Part shown: positions 46,999-59,631 of the stretch, in pieces
How positions within the stretch are numbered: position 1 is the first letter of the stretch
Layout: each line of letters begins with the position of its first letter
DNA from: Gonatopus flavifemur
Lineage: Eukaryota; Arthropoda; Insecta; Hymenoptera; Dryinidae
DNA: 64,000 bases
Assembly: GCA_018340375.1 (NCBI GenBank)
Contig: JAFFJZ010000001.1
Span: 72,222,001 to 72,286,000, forward strand
Reading direction: 5' to 3'
Position numbers and translations under genes: made by a program
The notes under the pieces: generated by a model
The model's input: only the letters and a program-made list of their open reading frames with translations
Databases searched by the model: none
Told to the model about the DNA's origin: nothing

Positions 46999-48020
46999 TG
47001 ACGTTCTATCCTTTTTAGTGCAAAAGTATTCTAACCAACCTGCAATAACCTCAAGTAATAAATAGAGTTTAATCTCATCATTTTCTTAATCTGTATCTTC
47101 ACTGCTAATGTGCATATATTTATCGAAAAAACATGACAAATATCATACAAATTATACACATAATCCAATGCGTTTTGAATAAAACACCGGAACAAACACG
47201 AAGTTGAATACGAATTGTTCGAATTTTGGATTCATTTGATGTTGTTTGGATATCAGTTTGATTAATGCATGTGCTGCGATCAACAGAGATGGAATGTAAT
47301 TCTAGTTGAATGAGATCATTTCGAAATAACAATCAATGGTATATCATCGTTCCATACGCATTTGAATAATCCTTTCCATCATAACGTTCTGGATTTTTTA
47401 GTAGCGACCTTATTCTTGGGAAATTAGAATTCAATATTTCAACGAGAAATTATTCCTTGATATACGATGATATTTCGTCGTTAAAATGCTGAGTTTAACG
47501 ACATAACTGTAAGTCACTCTGAAAACGCATCTCTTGCGGAGGATGCAACATCAAATGACGTATTTCACACATGAAGAGCGCATAATGTACAGAAGTGAGG
47601 TGGCAGGAATGCTTTCTGATAAAGCTGACGAGATGAATGATGACTATAAAGCTTGTGAATGCATGTGGAATCATTGATGCACATAGGAAATGCTGAGAGA
47701 TTAAGTTTTATCTCTGTATTGCAATAACAGATTTAGAGGGATGATTTACCGTTTCATCTCATATAAATCTCAATGTATTTACTGTCATTCGTTTGCATCA
47801 TGTTCTATCCAATAAAATTATGACTTTTAATAATCAATATGCGAAAATGCTTCCATCTCAAAATGTAAATTCAATTATTAAATTCCCGATACTCATGAAT
47901 TCCTAGAGGAATCGAGTAGTATGAATGAAAATTCTCAATACTTTTAAACGAATTGCATCAAATACAGAATTATTAAAATTTGTAAAAATGTTCGTACTGG
48001 GAATAGAGGGAATAGAATAA
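46999..48020. other. Gene-free stretch
   Basis: No recognisable gene or repeat. Confidence 0.4.
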
Positions 48021-48646
48021 AGTTACATTTCCTGAAAGCATATTGTGAGTGAAAGAACGTATTTCCTTTTCTCGATGTAAGTCGAGTAGCTGATGAAATT
48101 TTGTTGCAGATTTCCACAATTCTCAGTTTTACTATCTTCTTGTTATGTAAATTTGATTTAATTTTTCTTCCATCGTTCTTTAGGTTTTCCTTGATACGCT
48201 TTGATTAGGTAAACATTTTTCTTCACTCTCTTCAAAATATGATATTGAATTGATGTTGCTGAAGGTTGAATCGTTTATTGAAACGAATTAGTAATCGAAT
48301 AACGAAATATGGTCTTCAACTGCTGAAGATCAAAAATTTTGCAGTGGTTTCTTCAGCGATGATTTCAGTTCTAAAGATGTTATTTGAAAAGTTAAATAAC
48401 GATCACTCATCGTCAACGATTCAAACTTCAGCTACATTTGAACTGCCAGTTTCTTTGAAAAGAAATGTTGAAAACGCACTAGTTATCCTCATTCATTGCG
48501 TAGTCGCACACAGCACAAATGTTCTTACAGAAGCAGATATCTCGAAAATGCCTTGTATATTCCTGAAAGGTGGCGTTAGGAACTTATTACACGATATTTT
48601 TTATATCCCTAGTATAAATGGCTCTAGATGTCCACGAGTTTTGTAA
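48021..48646 (+). other. Segment of unknown nature, duplicated at 44203 and partly at 32208 and 60165
   Basis: This is the longest member of a small set of related segments, all on the plus strand. A frame open from about 48266 to TAA at 48644 reads LNRLLKRISNRITK at its start and NVLTEADISKMPCIFLKGG near its end. Both stretches have counterparts elsewhere in the window. No start codon, signal sequence or domain is recognised, so it may be an exon, a pseudogene fragment or a low-copy repeat. Matching translations in diverged copies are weak evidence that it was once coding. Its similarity to 44203-44604 ends near 48610. Confidence 0.4.
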
Positions 48647-49410
48647 TGATGCGCCAGAGAAGAACTGGAAGCAAGCAAGTGCCTCTCGTGCATCTAGTTT
48701 TCCCTCAGTCTCTTCTCACATCATATATTTTGAACAAGCACCTTTTTTCATCAGTAATTGCTCTCCATATAAAGTATAACATATCACTCGCGATATCAAA
48801 GGATTTCTTCCATTTGGCAATGAATGTGTACATAAAATATCTATCGCAAATACGAGTCTCAAGTATTTATTACAGCGATCATCATTCGCGAAAACTTCAC
48901 TTCCTCATTTCTTGAAAGCAAAAACTTCCCCTTACTCTGATTTGATACAGATTTCGAAGTATCTGAAGAACGCTATTTTGTAGTTAATAAAAATTTCAGA
49001 TTCCCCGTACATATCGAAAAGTATACTACTTGAGAAAAGTTTCCCGACGTTTATGTTCAGAAAACTTCGTGTCACAATATGGTAATGGAAGTTGTGAGAT
49101 GTATTTTTATGTGAAGAATCGAACGGAATTGGATGTAAATCAAATTGTGCTGAAAAAAGTTTCGCATCGTTTGATTATGGAAAAGATGTTGCATGGGTTA
49201 TTCCGTTCAATCTGCTAAAGTGAAATTGTATCGTGTATTGGATCATTCTATATAGTAATCAACGATGATGTAGTTCATAGATTCGTGAATTTTATACATT
49301 TTCGAGAAAAAATGATTGAATTCCCTCGCATGTGCACATCACAAGAAGAAAAAACACAGATTTCTCGTGTAACTTCACGCCTGTTTTTGAATACATCTTT
49401 TCGATGATCA

Positions 49411-49631
49411 CTCTCTAAAATCTTTGGAGTGAGATTTTACTCTTTAGTCAGCCAGAAGTGAGCCTGTCGAATTTTCGAGTGAAATTTCCACTCTTTTAGA
49501 GTGAATTTTTCACTGTAAAAGAGTGAGAGATCACTCGAAACGAGTGAAAATTCCACTGGAAGCGGACAGGCTCACTTCTGACACTTAGTGGAGTGAAACG
49601 TGCGATTTTTCACTGTTTCAGATTTAGAGAG
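49411..49631. mobile_element. Second GAGTGAA/TTCACTC word element, CA-flanked
   Basis: The ends are CTCTCTAAAATCTTT on the left and the complement of CTCTCTAAATCTGAA on the right. CA lies on both sides (49409-49410 and 49632-49633). The interior words match 40001-40282. In addition, AGAAGTGAGCCTGTC (49456) has its complement GACAGGCTCACTTCT at 49565. The sister element used TA as its target, this one CA. Confidence 0.8.
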
Positions 49632-49910
49632 CAGCTACTCTCAAACCTCTCCCCCAACAATTTGGTGAGTTTTGACCCACGGATAGAATTTCGTGAACAC
49701 TGATATGTGGAATTTATGAGATTTAACGTAAAAAGTGGACTATCTTCTGAATGAACGAAAGTAACTTTATCGATGTTGAAGATAAAACTATATCTCCATA
49801 CTTGAAAATAGTTGAAGTGGATTTCATCAAGATTCGAATGGAATATTGTTATTCATTACAAATAAATCTGGATCCGTTGAAGACTCCTCATGAAAACTAA
49901 CAAAACTCGT

Positions 49911-50190
49911 ATCCCTCTCACGAGAAGCTCAGGGCTGCTCGTGAAGTTCTTACGAAGACTACTACGACTTGCAATTTCCTTACGAATAGAAGTGCAGCGC
50001 ATAAAGTTTTTGCGAAGACTAGCATGGCTCGCAACTGTCTCACGGAGAGAAGCAGAGCTCATGAGGTGTTTGTGCACATCGAAACGGTTTACGAAGTTCT
50101 CACAAATGCTAGCACGGTTCGTATTTCCGATTGTGTCTCCGCATTGAGAGCCGTGATAATCTCGATGAAAATTTCACGAGCTGACTCTTA
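49911..50190. repeat. Diverged tandem array with an exact 30-bp period
   Basis: Variants of ACGAAGACTA occur at 49951, 49981, 50011, 50041, 50071 and 50101, each exactly 30 bp after the last. The rest of each unit also lines up (GCATGGCTCG, GCAGAGCTCA, GCACGGTTCG). Neighbouring units to about 49911 and 50130 fit more loosely. Units differ at many positions but keep their length, so frames stay open in both directions. The minus strand translates to a repeating ASLRKN-like decapeptide. I take this as a decayed minisatellite or word array, not a protein. Confidence 0.75.
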
Positions 50191-50214
50191 TGGAAATTGC
50201 CGAATTTTTACAAA

Positions 50215-50600
50215 TAGCGCAGTACTGGTAAGAATATACTCACCCAGCATTGCCAGTGTACAAAATTTTCAGGCTTTCTTATTACGATTCGTCGTTCCAT
50301 GGAGAAAACTTTGTACATTGGGACCGCTGTCTCGCCGAATCTTGGGAAAAATGACTGTGTCATTATGGAGACAGTATTGTTTCCCAGTCGTCGTCGTTTG
50401 TCCAATTAATAATACTATAACCAATATTAACCCATGACAATGAATGATGATGTGCCTGTACTGTATCGAAGTTGTTTGGTAAACACCGCCGGTTCAATTA
50501 ACCAAGTCTGTGCCAGTGCTGAGCTAACATCGACCATATTTTTGCAACTAGCATTAAACTAGCAATACTGTGCCATTATTTGGTCTGTAATTCTCAATTT
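50215..50600. repeat. Decayed CAGTACTG/CCAGTG word region
   Basis: CAGTACTGG, GCCAGTG, GACAGTATTG and TGCCAGTGCTGAGC recur at irregular intervals, recalling 43451-43742. No ends were found. Confidence 0.3.
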
Positions 50601-53048
50601 CAGAATCGATATGCAACCAGTGTTGAATCGTTTTAGCAAAAATCAATTTGTTAAATCAAACAAAGCTTTGCCATGAGTATCCTGGAGTTATCGATATCGC
50701 TCAATGTTGGTCATATAGACGATAATGTTTGGGCATATTAGTACAAAGCTATTTCATCATTGGATTGATAACCAATTATGACCACACGTCAGACATTTCT
50801 CTGAATAAAATTGGTTTTTTTAATATCATTTTCCTCAAAATGAAACAGAAAGAAATTTCCAAGACAACCTTTTTTAGAAAAAAAAATATAAATTATTTCC
50901 TTAAAAAGACAGAAATAGAGTAAAGTCATTCACAAATCAACAGATTCGAAAAGATTTCCTTTATTCAAAATGCAAAAGCATGCCTTTGAGAGATCAGCAG
51001 AGCCTGTGAAAGAGGACAAGTGGAATGTTTGAATTTTTCTGAATCCTTCCACAGGAGGAAATCAATACCTAAAAGGTTTTTTGAGATTCTCCCTAGTATT
51101 TCTAGCAGAAATCTTGCCAAATTTTCCATTTCCTTCGATAATTATTGAACAATTCTACACAAATGTTTGTCAAAATGCAGCATACACACTCAGCATAAAC
51201 AGAACATAGTAAATATCTTTTCTAAAAAAGATTGTGGTAATTTACTCTTTACTTCAACTTTTTTCGGGTAACTCGATTCATAATTAATTTTTCAAACTCA
51301 ATGCAGATATCGATTGAAAAAAATGTTTATCATCAAAGCACATCAAGTACGACGTGTGATGTTGAACAATTTCTCAATCTGTATTTCACATAGTGCTGGT
51401 GATTCAATCATCAGTTGTACATAGTAAATTAACCACAAAAAGTTGAAGCTTTTACAAGGAAAAGACGTAGGAATCCTGACGAAAATTCAAATCATAGTTT
51501 GCGTTCTCTCTCATTGCATTTTAGTTAAACTGTGAGAAATGAATATGGAATTCTACCCCGATCTCAAGGCAGCAAAAATCCCCCTCGTGGGGTAACAAGT
51601 TCATTTCCCCTATATTCTGGGGGAATTTTCCTCCAAATGGTGAAAATTATTTATTCTATCTGGTCATTTCTATTTTCACCAGAGAGAAGTAGCACACACT
51701 TTCATATTCTCAATACCCTTTCGAAAGGTCTTCGCTCCAAAGAACCACGCTGAAAATCTAGTTTTTGGTATCCCCTACCACTTTCCTTATAAACTAATGC
51801 CGATGATGTTCAAAAATATTTCTTCATTCAAATATGGCAATTTTTATTGAATGCACAATATAAAAATTATGTATTACTAATTATCTAACTGTTCAGAACA
51901 AGTGAAATGTGTTGAATTCTGAAGACAATATTCAAAAATATATCGAATACAACAAAGGGTGTATTGTATATACATGAATAAATGAACGGATACACTTACA
52001 TGTATCGTGCACAGCGATACAATGCTTAGAGCGCGAATGTTAGTTACAAACGGTTGTAGAAAGGAATGGAGAGAAAACTGGGAATGAAATCCACTTCGAT
52101 TTGGAACAATTCGATCGTGTTCGAGAAGAGCGAATAGTGTCTCATATTACTTGTGTCGTAAGACACCAGTGTCATAACATTACGAGTTTGCAGAAGTGGT
52201 ACGAAATAAAACGTTCATAACGGTCAATAGGCTATCGATAATTTCAGTGCCAGCCAGATATTATTTCCGTTACAGTATCTTAAGCCCATTCAAGACAGAC
52301 TTTTCAAAACTTCAAAGCCATGACCGAGTGATGAAATGGATGAACAAATTTTGTATGAATTATAATTTATTTTCCTGAACGAATTTGATATATATTAAAA
52401 TCAAATATAACGTTTCCATGAGAATAGAGAAGTTCATTTCAGTATAAATAACTACTACCGCGTCATATGAGGGTAATTGTACCTCGCGTTCATCACTAAT
52501 CGATGACATGGTATGAAATTGCTGTACTGAATTTATATTAACCCGATAGATCATTATCATATGAGATGTGTTTAACTTCTAAAATGAATCATACCCGTAT
52601 GGTACATGAGTTCTAATTTCCAGAACAATTAGAGATGCTTCAGTCTTATCCTTCTTGAATTTCAATCTATTCCCAAGTTCTCCCCAAAGTTTGAAACAAC
52701 TTGAAACAATCTAATTCTATTTAACTGACTATAATTCATGATATATTGAATTTCCGTATTTCTCTGGAATTAAACATTTCCACGCTGAAATGTGGTTATA
52801 TATGATGAAGAAAAGGAAAACTTCATTAGATGAGGAGAAAATGTTTCAATTATTCCTATCGCGGTTGTAATTGAACGTACACAAGTATTATATGAGTCAG
52901 ACTAATAATTTGTGAATATCTATGATTACTTCAACGTTGAATAACTTATTGAACAGGTTCTCATGCCAGTACATTGATGGAATTTCCAGAATTTATGGAT
53001 AATACAATTATTACCCTCTCCTGTTCGAAATGTACTTGAAGAAATCAA
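50601..53048. other. Gene-free stretch
   Basis: No recognisable gene. The only local structure is a small palindromic patch (about 51575-51630, ATCCCCC/GGGGGAA). The open frames are short. Confidence 0.4.
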
Positions 53049-53645
53049 CACGGACAAAATAATTTAGCTGCACGGAGAAAAAGGAATTCGCTGTGGCAGC
53101 GAAATCTACTTTTGCTGGGTTCCTTTTGCCAGAGCAGCAAATTTTTTGCTGTGACAGCAAACTATTTGCTGTTCCAGCAATATTGTTAGCTGCGACAGCG
53201 AATTTTTAGCTCTGGCAGCAAAAAATGTTTGCTATCCCAGCAAAATTTGTTTGCTATTCTATATATAATACTGAAAATTTGCTGGCGGAGCAAACATTTT
53301 TTGCTGCCACAGCTAAAAAATTGCTGTCGTAGCTAACACGATTGCTGTCATAGCAAATTTTTAGCTAGGTCAGCAAAAAATTTTGCTCTTCTATATATAA
53401 TACCTCGATTTCCTGCGTCAGCAAATTTTTTCTCTCCGTGTGCAGCAGCTAAATGGCTAGTACAGACACGGACAGCCATTGAATTAGCTCCTGCAGCTAA
53501 ATTTTAGCTATCACCGCAAATAAATTAGCTGCAAATGCAAATTTTTTTACTATCATAGCTAAAATGTAGCTACAGGAGCTAATTTAATGGCTGTCCATGT
53601 CCGTGCTAGCCACTTAGGTGCTGCAGCTAAATTATTCTTTCCGTG
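53049..53645. mobile_element. Outer CACGG element (TAGCTA/GCTGCAGC words), split by a nested MITE
   Basis: The left end CACGGACAAAATAATTTAGC and the right end (complement of CACGGAAAGAATAATTTAGC) are near-perfect inverted copies. AA lies on both sides (53047-53048 and 53646-53647). Between them are TAGCTA, AGCTCCTGCAGCTA and related words. The element aligns with 11353-11577 once the insertion at 53071-53440 and one TG are removed. Non-autonomous. Confidence 0.85.
53071..53440. mobile_element. Nested CACGGAGAAAAA MITE with about 21-bp TTGCTG/CAGCAA repeats
   Basis: The ends are CACGGAGAAAAA and the complement of CACGGAGAGAAAAAA. TG is duplicated at the insertion (53069-53070 and 53441-53442). 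The interior is a run of units like TTGCTGTGACAGCAAACTAT, mostly 20-22 bp long. The run is broken twice by a TTCTATATATAATACYKMR spacer (about 53256 and 53391), which suggests an internal duplication. It is the best-preserved member of the group that includes 874-1173 and 6836-7147. Confidence 0.88.
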
Positions 53646-53647
53646 AA

Positions 53648-54685
53648 GAGTTTGAATTTGATCACTTTTTGAAAGCTCACACAGATCAGACATAGTTTGT
53701 ACACAATAATTATATATAATTTACTTGGAATCATATGTAATTTCTCTATAAATTTTATTGTAATATATATAAAATTGTCTTGATTTCCTCCATCCCGCGT
53801 ATGGTCAAGTTTTTCATCCCTGATACGCAGTAATTATTCCTGGTTTGATAATTAAATTGGCAATGTTCAAGACAAAACAAAAATGTTTTTTTTTCATTTC
53901 CAAGAACGTCTGCTGAATCACTGTTGTTTTCAATTACCTGAATATCCTCACTTCCTTTCCCTCCAAGACGATTGGGAATTCATTTAGTATTTCATAACGG
54001 AGAAAATATCGAAATATTGCAGAACTATCAAAATAATGAGTTCATAATTGATTATTGCATTTTCTGATGAGAAAGCGAGGGATAATTATTGGTCAAGAAC
54101 CAGCTATTTCTTATAGAATTTTTCAAAAATTAGCTGGTGCTTAAACATTTCTTGATCAGCTTTCATGGGCAGATACTAAATCACATTGTAGTTGGTGATT
54201 GGCAAATTTTTGAATTTTTGAATGGTGGTATTCCGCCAGTTTTAATGGGCAATCTATGAGCGGCAATTGTTTTTGATTTTGGCGATATAGAGGGTTGGAG
54301 TAAAAAGGAAACAATACACTGAAGGAATTTCATCTGATAAATTACAGCGGAATTCCAGTAATCGAGGAACAAGTGGAAATTTTTCAAAATATTACTGTGC
54401 ATTCTGTAAAACTTTTAGAAAATATCACTCTCAACTGTTTAGGAATTCATTCATTCTTACAAGCTCGACAATAATTTTCTGAAGAATTTTCACTTGTCCT
54501 CCAATTACTGAAATTTCACGGTAATTTTTGCAACAGAATTCTTTCAGCGTAGATGTATATACATATAAAATATATAACAAATACATAAACACTGTATGTA
54601 GGGTGAATATTGAGCATATATGATATGAAAATGTGTGAAGGATCCTTGGAATATTTATGATTGAAAGAAGGAAAACTGATGGAAA
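53648..54685. other. Gene-free stretch
   Basis: No recognisable gene or repeat. Confidence 0.4.
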
Positions 54686-54689
54686 CATG

Positions 54690-55455
54690 TCTTACCCCAT
54701 GTGTTTATGGACCAATGGTCCAATGATGGACTAAGCCTGGCACAAGACCTGCCGAGACTTGTCTTGAAGAATTTACCAAACTTGGCCCAGGCTTGAGAAT
54801 GATGAGATCAGGACAAGGTTGGGCCAGTGGTTTCGCCAGGCCCAGTCCAATTCATTCACCAAGCATCAACCAATGCTTCTTTGATTGCAGATACATGGAT
54901 GAAAAAAGTAATTGATTCATATTACAGGTCATGACTTTCTCTTTTTGTATCTTAAAACGATAGAAAAAATGTGACAATACTGGGACAAGCTTGTATGATC
55001 ATTGGAAAATTTGCGTTCTTCGATATTTCAACCAATTTTGATTCTATTGTTGAATTATGCTCAAACTGAACTAATAAGATCTCCCTGAAATACCATAACA
55101 TGAATCTCATAATGATCTGATCCCGTACGGAATCCAACATTGGAATCCCCCGAGTCACCCGAAAAACTGATGGTTTATCTTCACGTGTACACCATCCCTA
55201 GTGAGCAACACTATCGGCCCAGGCCTGACCCGAGCCTGCCCCAGAGTGGGCAGCCTTCGCCCAAACTCGCCCCAATAGTTATAACTTAATAAATTTATAA
55301 ACATTGTGCCACTCATGTGGGCAATGCTCGATTTTTACACTTGTGCCAATAGTGTACACTATCCATTGGGAAGAACGGGACAATCATGGAACAATATTGG
55401 GCCAATTGTTTGTTTCTGACACACGTGCCAACCTTGGGTTTTTTTCAGTCTTGGC
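54690..55455. repeat. TTGGGCCA/CAAGACTTG word region
   Basis: Two GC-richer blocks (about 54710-54860 and 55190-55455) repeat words such as TTGGACCAATGGTCCAA-like palindromes, AAGACTTGTCTT, GGGCCAATTG and AGGCCCAG/CTTGGGCC. Between them lies AT-rich sequence. The arrangement, words near both ends and a plain middle, matches the other word elements here, and the words recall the nested block at 19059-19366. Termini were not resolved. Confidence 0.45.
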
Positions 55456-55892
55456 AATACCTGCATAGGACAAATAAATGATTTGAACGATTTGAGAATA
55501 TATTCCTGAGAATGTGGTTTCACAATGATGATAAAAATCTGGAAAGTGCTTTCAAACTCAAACAAAAACATTATGAAGGCATTATCCAATACATCATCGG
55601 TCGGAGAAGATTTGGAAAATTTCATGAATCCAAATGAAAATCACATGCATCTTTGAGAATACGTTAATCGACGATGAAGATTCTATTCATTATCGAAGAT
55701 CGGAAGCGACATTAAAATCTACACAGAAAATGTAAAGTGATACCTTTGGCACTCGCAAATACAATGATGCAAATTTGATGTGAATCGATGCGCTCGATTT
55801 GTAAGTAGCTTCCGTGTTTCGTGTCGATAACTTTTTATCTTGCCATTTGTATTTCACGGGTGTGAAACAGAATTTAGACTCTAGTGGAACAT

Positions 55893-55942
55893 GAGAACGC
55901 GTACGTACGTATACACGTACACTCGCGTGTGTACGTAAATGT
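55893..55942. repeat. GTAC/CGTA simple-sequence patch
   Basis: A short alternating purine-pyrimidine patch (ACGCGTACGTACGTATACAC, then ACTCGCGTGTGTACGTA). It is a microsatellite-like sequence that could favour left-handed DNA. Confidence 0.6.
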
Positions 55943-58900
55943 TTAAATTCATATACACCAATACCTGTATATCCCGATATGCGACCAAGTGTGCTCGATT
56001 ATCGTAAATCCAGTGTGAGCTTCGCATTTCGCAGGCTTGTCGAGTCACCGCGTGTATACGAAGCACTTTTACAAGGGACGATATTCACACATTGGTCGGC
56101 TGCACTTGGATTCCAGGGTGTGACTGGTATACACGTATAAATTCAGTACAATGGCCAGTCAGGTGTGCTCGAGTCCGGACGAATATTTTCTGCTTGAAAA
56201 AAGAACACATGCATTTGAAAATACGAAGAATTTTCTGAATATCGTAGATATAGGAGCTTCGCTTTTTCTAAAAGTACTCTACCATATTCACTTATTTTTA
56301 TCCTACGATGTATGTTTTAATGTGCGCGTTAAAGCATTATTATTTCTTTTGATATTATGTCTCTGTTCTGGTTTTTTTTATTCACATCCTTTTTGGTAGG
56401 TCACGTTTCAAACGGGATTTTCATCCTTATCGTATCTATGTGTTTCTGTTGCTTTAATTTCAAAAGTATCGAATATTGATTATCTATATTTCATTCGCTA
56501 TGAAAGGAATGTTCGTTCATAATAGAATATGGGGAAATAATGATAAATATTCACTGAAGCCGAGAGTAAATTCGGATGGGGATTGTAAAAATATTTCCTC
56601 ATTTTGTTCAAAAATATGAAAACCGAATGGAATTGATAGGATTTTGAAATCGATACTTTAACCATGAGCTTATATTCATGTTTATATTACGGGGATAAGG
56701 ATTTTGCCGTGCAATGAACTCTGAATATAGTGTTCTACTCAGAAATAAAATCGCCTCCATCTCATCAGATCGACTGCAAATTGAAGAGATTTATTTCAAA
56801 GCGTTTCACGTTTTTCAATCTTCTAGGGACTTTTTGAACGCTCAAAGGCATTTTAATATGTCAATAAGATAGATCTAACACTTCATATCAAACGTTTCAT
56901 CCGCTTTAACGGTATATTCACACACTTCCGAACGTGTAAAGAGTGACTACAAGATTCACATTTCAAGCATTATCAAATGAAATTTTTTCGGATTTGCAGT
57001 TTAAGAATTCAATCTATTCGAAAAACTTGACTTCATTCGTTGATTAATAATTTTGCCTGAATGATGAAAATGAAGGAATGAATTAATAATATTTTCAGAA
57101 TCCAACTATATTTTAGTTTAGAATGGAGCAACAGTAATGATCATATCTTCCACATTGAAAGTAATGGAATCATAAATAATTGTTCTCTTGAATAATGTTA
57201 CAAAAAACAAATCTTTCAACTACTTTCATTGTTTTTTTTCCTCCCTGGTTGACCTACATTGGAAAATCTGAAAACCAGAATTGTCCTACTGAACAGTATC
57301 ACGGGAATCGACTTGTGGATTATCCTGTCTGCGTTCTTTGTCAACTTGTTATTTTATATACATTTTCATTGGGAGACTATGGAAATATATTATTGTCTCA
57401 CACAATACGTTGGTAACCAATTGAAAATTTCAGCGATAAATATTGTATTCGAATAGAATTTCAAACGAGTTACAAAGAATATTGTTATTAATTGGGTTCC
57501 ATTACAGTAGAATCTGGTGGATAAATGGGTATGAATACAATCGCATCGAATAGTCAGTTTTGGAAAAGATATGTGAATTCTGTCATTCAATATTCAAAAT
57601 TTTCATTATATTCACTTAATCATAGTTCTTGAGCAAATTCTTCAAACTCGTCGCTGGAGGCACAATAATTAGCATTCTCAGTTTGATACGCAGTACAAGA
57701 TAAATGTAAATTCGAACATTAAGATGGCAGAAATTTCCACGTACTTGCAATTCTCATTTTGTGCGAGGAAAATATGATTGTTCCATTCGCTGGAACATAT
57801 TTCATATTCCCTTTTGATGTTCGTTTGTACAAAATTAGCGAATGCGATTGTCGGAATCATTTAAATAATTTCCCTCGCAATATATAATATCCGTGCATTT
57901 ACATATGAACATAAATTTCGCACAGGTGCTGAATTGTTTTTTCTTTCGAAAATAAAAGTCTGTATAATATTTCATTCAACGATATCAAGTGCCAAATTTG
58001 AGGAGGTAAGAAAATGAACTTCAATTTCTCATTGAAATGGGATTGTTTATACACAGAGCTGAAGGGTATACAAAACTTTTGCTTACATAAATATTAGTGA
58101 GATTATTGTACATTATTCTCATCTGGTTGTACTTAACACGGAATTCATCTGTAACAAAGAAAAGACGCGGCGAATATAAAGGAAAAGTCTTTTCAGGATT
58201 TACACATTTCTCTATTCACAACCATTTTAATAAATTAAAATATCCTTTTTAATGTAGAAAATGATATTTCTAAAAAATTTCCTTAATTGGTTCACATTAA
58301 TTAGCGGCAAGTAATTCTTTCTTTTATTGTTGGCAATTCGGCCGTTTGTTCACCTACTTGAGATTTATATTCTTCCTCGCCGAGGCCAAGAGCTCGGTGA
58401 GCTATATCATTTTAACGATGGAATCGAGGAAGAGATGACCTAAAGTTCGTGGCTATTGAAAGCTCGGATCTTGAACAAGAACTTTTTAAAGATTTGGCAC
58501 TTTCCGTCTTCAACTACTGGAATAAAAGAATATCATTGAATTTTCCAATAGTGTCCATTAGTTTTTAATATCAAAGCAGCAGTTTCCATGGTGCATTTTA
58601 ATGAAAATGCATCATCTGAAGGAGGATACAACAGTAACGCTGAACTGTTTAGGTAATGACGAAGTTTTGTATTTGATCTTACAGGAGAATGCGTGATTCT
58701 GCGATCATTTGAGGATTCCATGGAATAATGAATTCACCTGGCAAATACGATTGCAGGGATCTCAAAGGGTCCGTAATGGCTGTTTATCGGCATTGCAGGA
58801 CCATCAGCGGTCAGTTGATACGCCAGAAATCATATAGTTTGTTGCGCACTATCATTGTTTTATTGTGTAATAGCATTGGATTGATCAGTTTAAATTCGAA

Positions 58901-59379
58901 TGAAATTGATATTGGAATCTATTCAATCTTAGAACGCAAGCTAGAGACTTGAAATGAAGGCTTGGAACGTCAAACTCTATAATATACGAAAAGGCATACT
59001 ACCCAAAAATTTTTCGTCAGAAAGAGAAATTCAGTGCATCGACCCAAACAGAGAAACCGAATTGAATGTAATCAAAAGAGAAAAACGACACATTTTTTGA
59101 GTCTTTCGGTGATGAACAATTCCTTTTTCTATTCTTCAAAAAATCTGGACAGTGCATATTACATATCACACTCCATATAGTTCGAATCAAAACTACGTCA
59201 TGTTATCTGCACTCAGTTACGTAATTCTCTACGAAGTAATTTCTCACAGTATTGATGTAGTTTGGCGTGGAAATACTTCCACAAGGAAAAACTTCTAAAA
59301 CATATCTTATGCAACAGTTATTAAATAAATCCTCATAAAAAACGCCAAGAGTACATAAATGGTCAATTATTCCCTGGTG
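55943..59379. other. Gene-free stretch
   Basis: No recognisable gene or mobile element. Open frames at 56151-56399 and 58728-58952 lack known domains. Confidence 0.4.
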
Positions 59380-59561
59380 CACTGTGAGAAGTACAACTTA
59401 CTTTCCGTCTGATCATTAGCTGAGTTCAAGATGCAGCCAAGACTGGCCCTATCCAACTGAAATTGACCATCGAGAACAAATGTCGACACAATAGAAAAGT
59501 CTGAATTTCAATCAAGTTTTTAAGTAAGATGCAGCCACATTCACCCCGACTTTATACTGTG
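59380..59561. mobile_element. Decayed relative of the 41671-41854 hairpin MITE
   Basis: The ends are CACTGTGAGAAGTACAACTT on the left and the complement of CACAGTATAAAGTCGGGG on the right. The interior shares GATGCAGCCAAGA, CCAACTGAAATT and a complementary GATGCAGCC with the 41671 copy. The arms have diverged and the flanks (TG and TA) no longer match. Confidence 0.6.
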
Positions 59562-59631
59562 TATACATTGATTCTGTGTGTTTTCCTTATCCTATTTCAC
59601 CTCATCATGCGATTAGAATTGTTACCAAGTA

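Noticed and set aside
49911..50190. CRISPR-like array or repeat protein gene at the 30-bp repeats
   Set aside because: The units are contiguous with no spacers, and coding on either strand is equally open. Nothing supports translation.
50024..50437. 137-codon open frame
   Set aside because: It mostly covers the 30-bp tandem array and decayed word sequence. Both strands are open, as expected from a stop-poor repeat with a length divisible by three.
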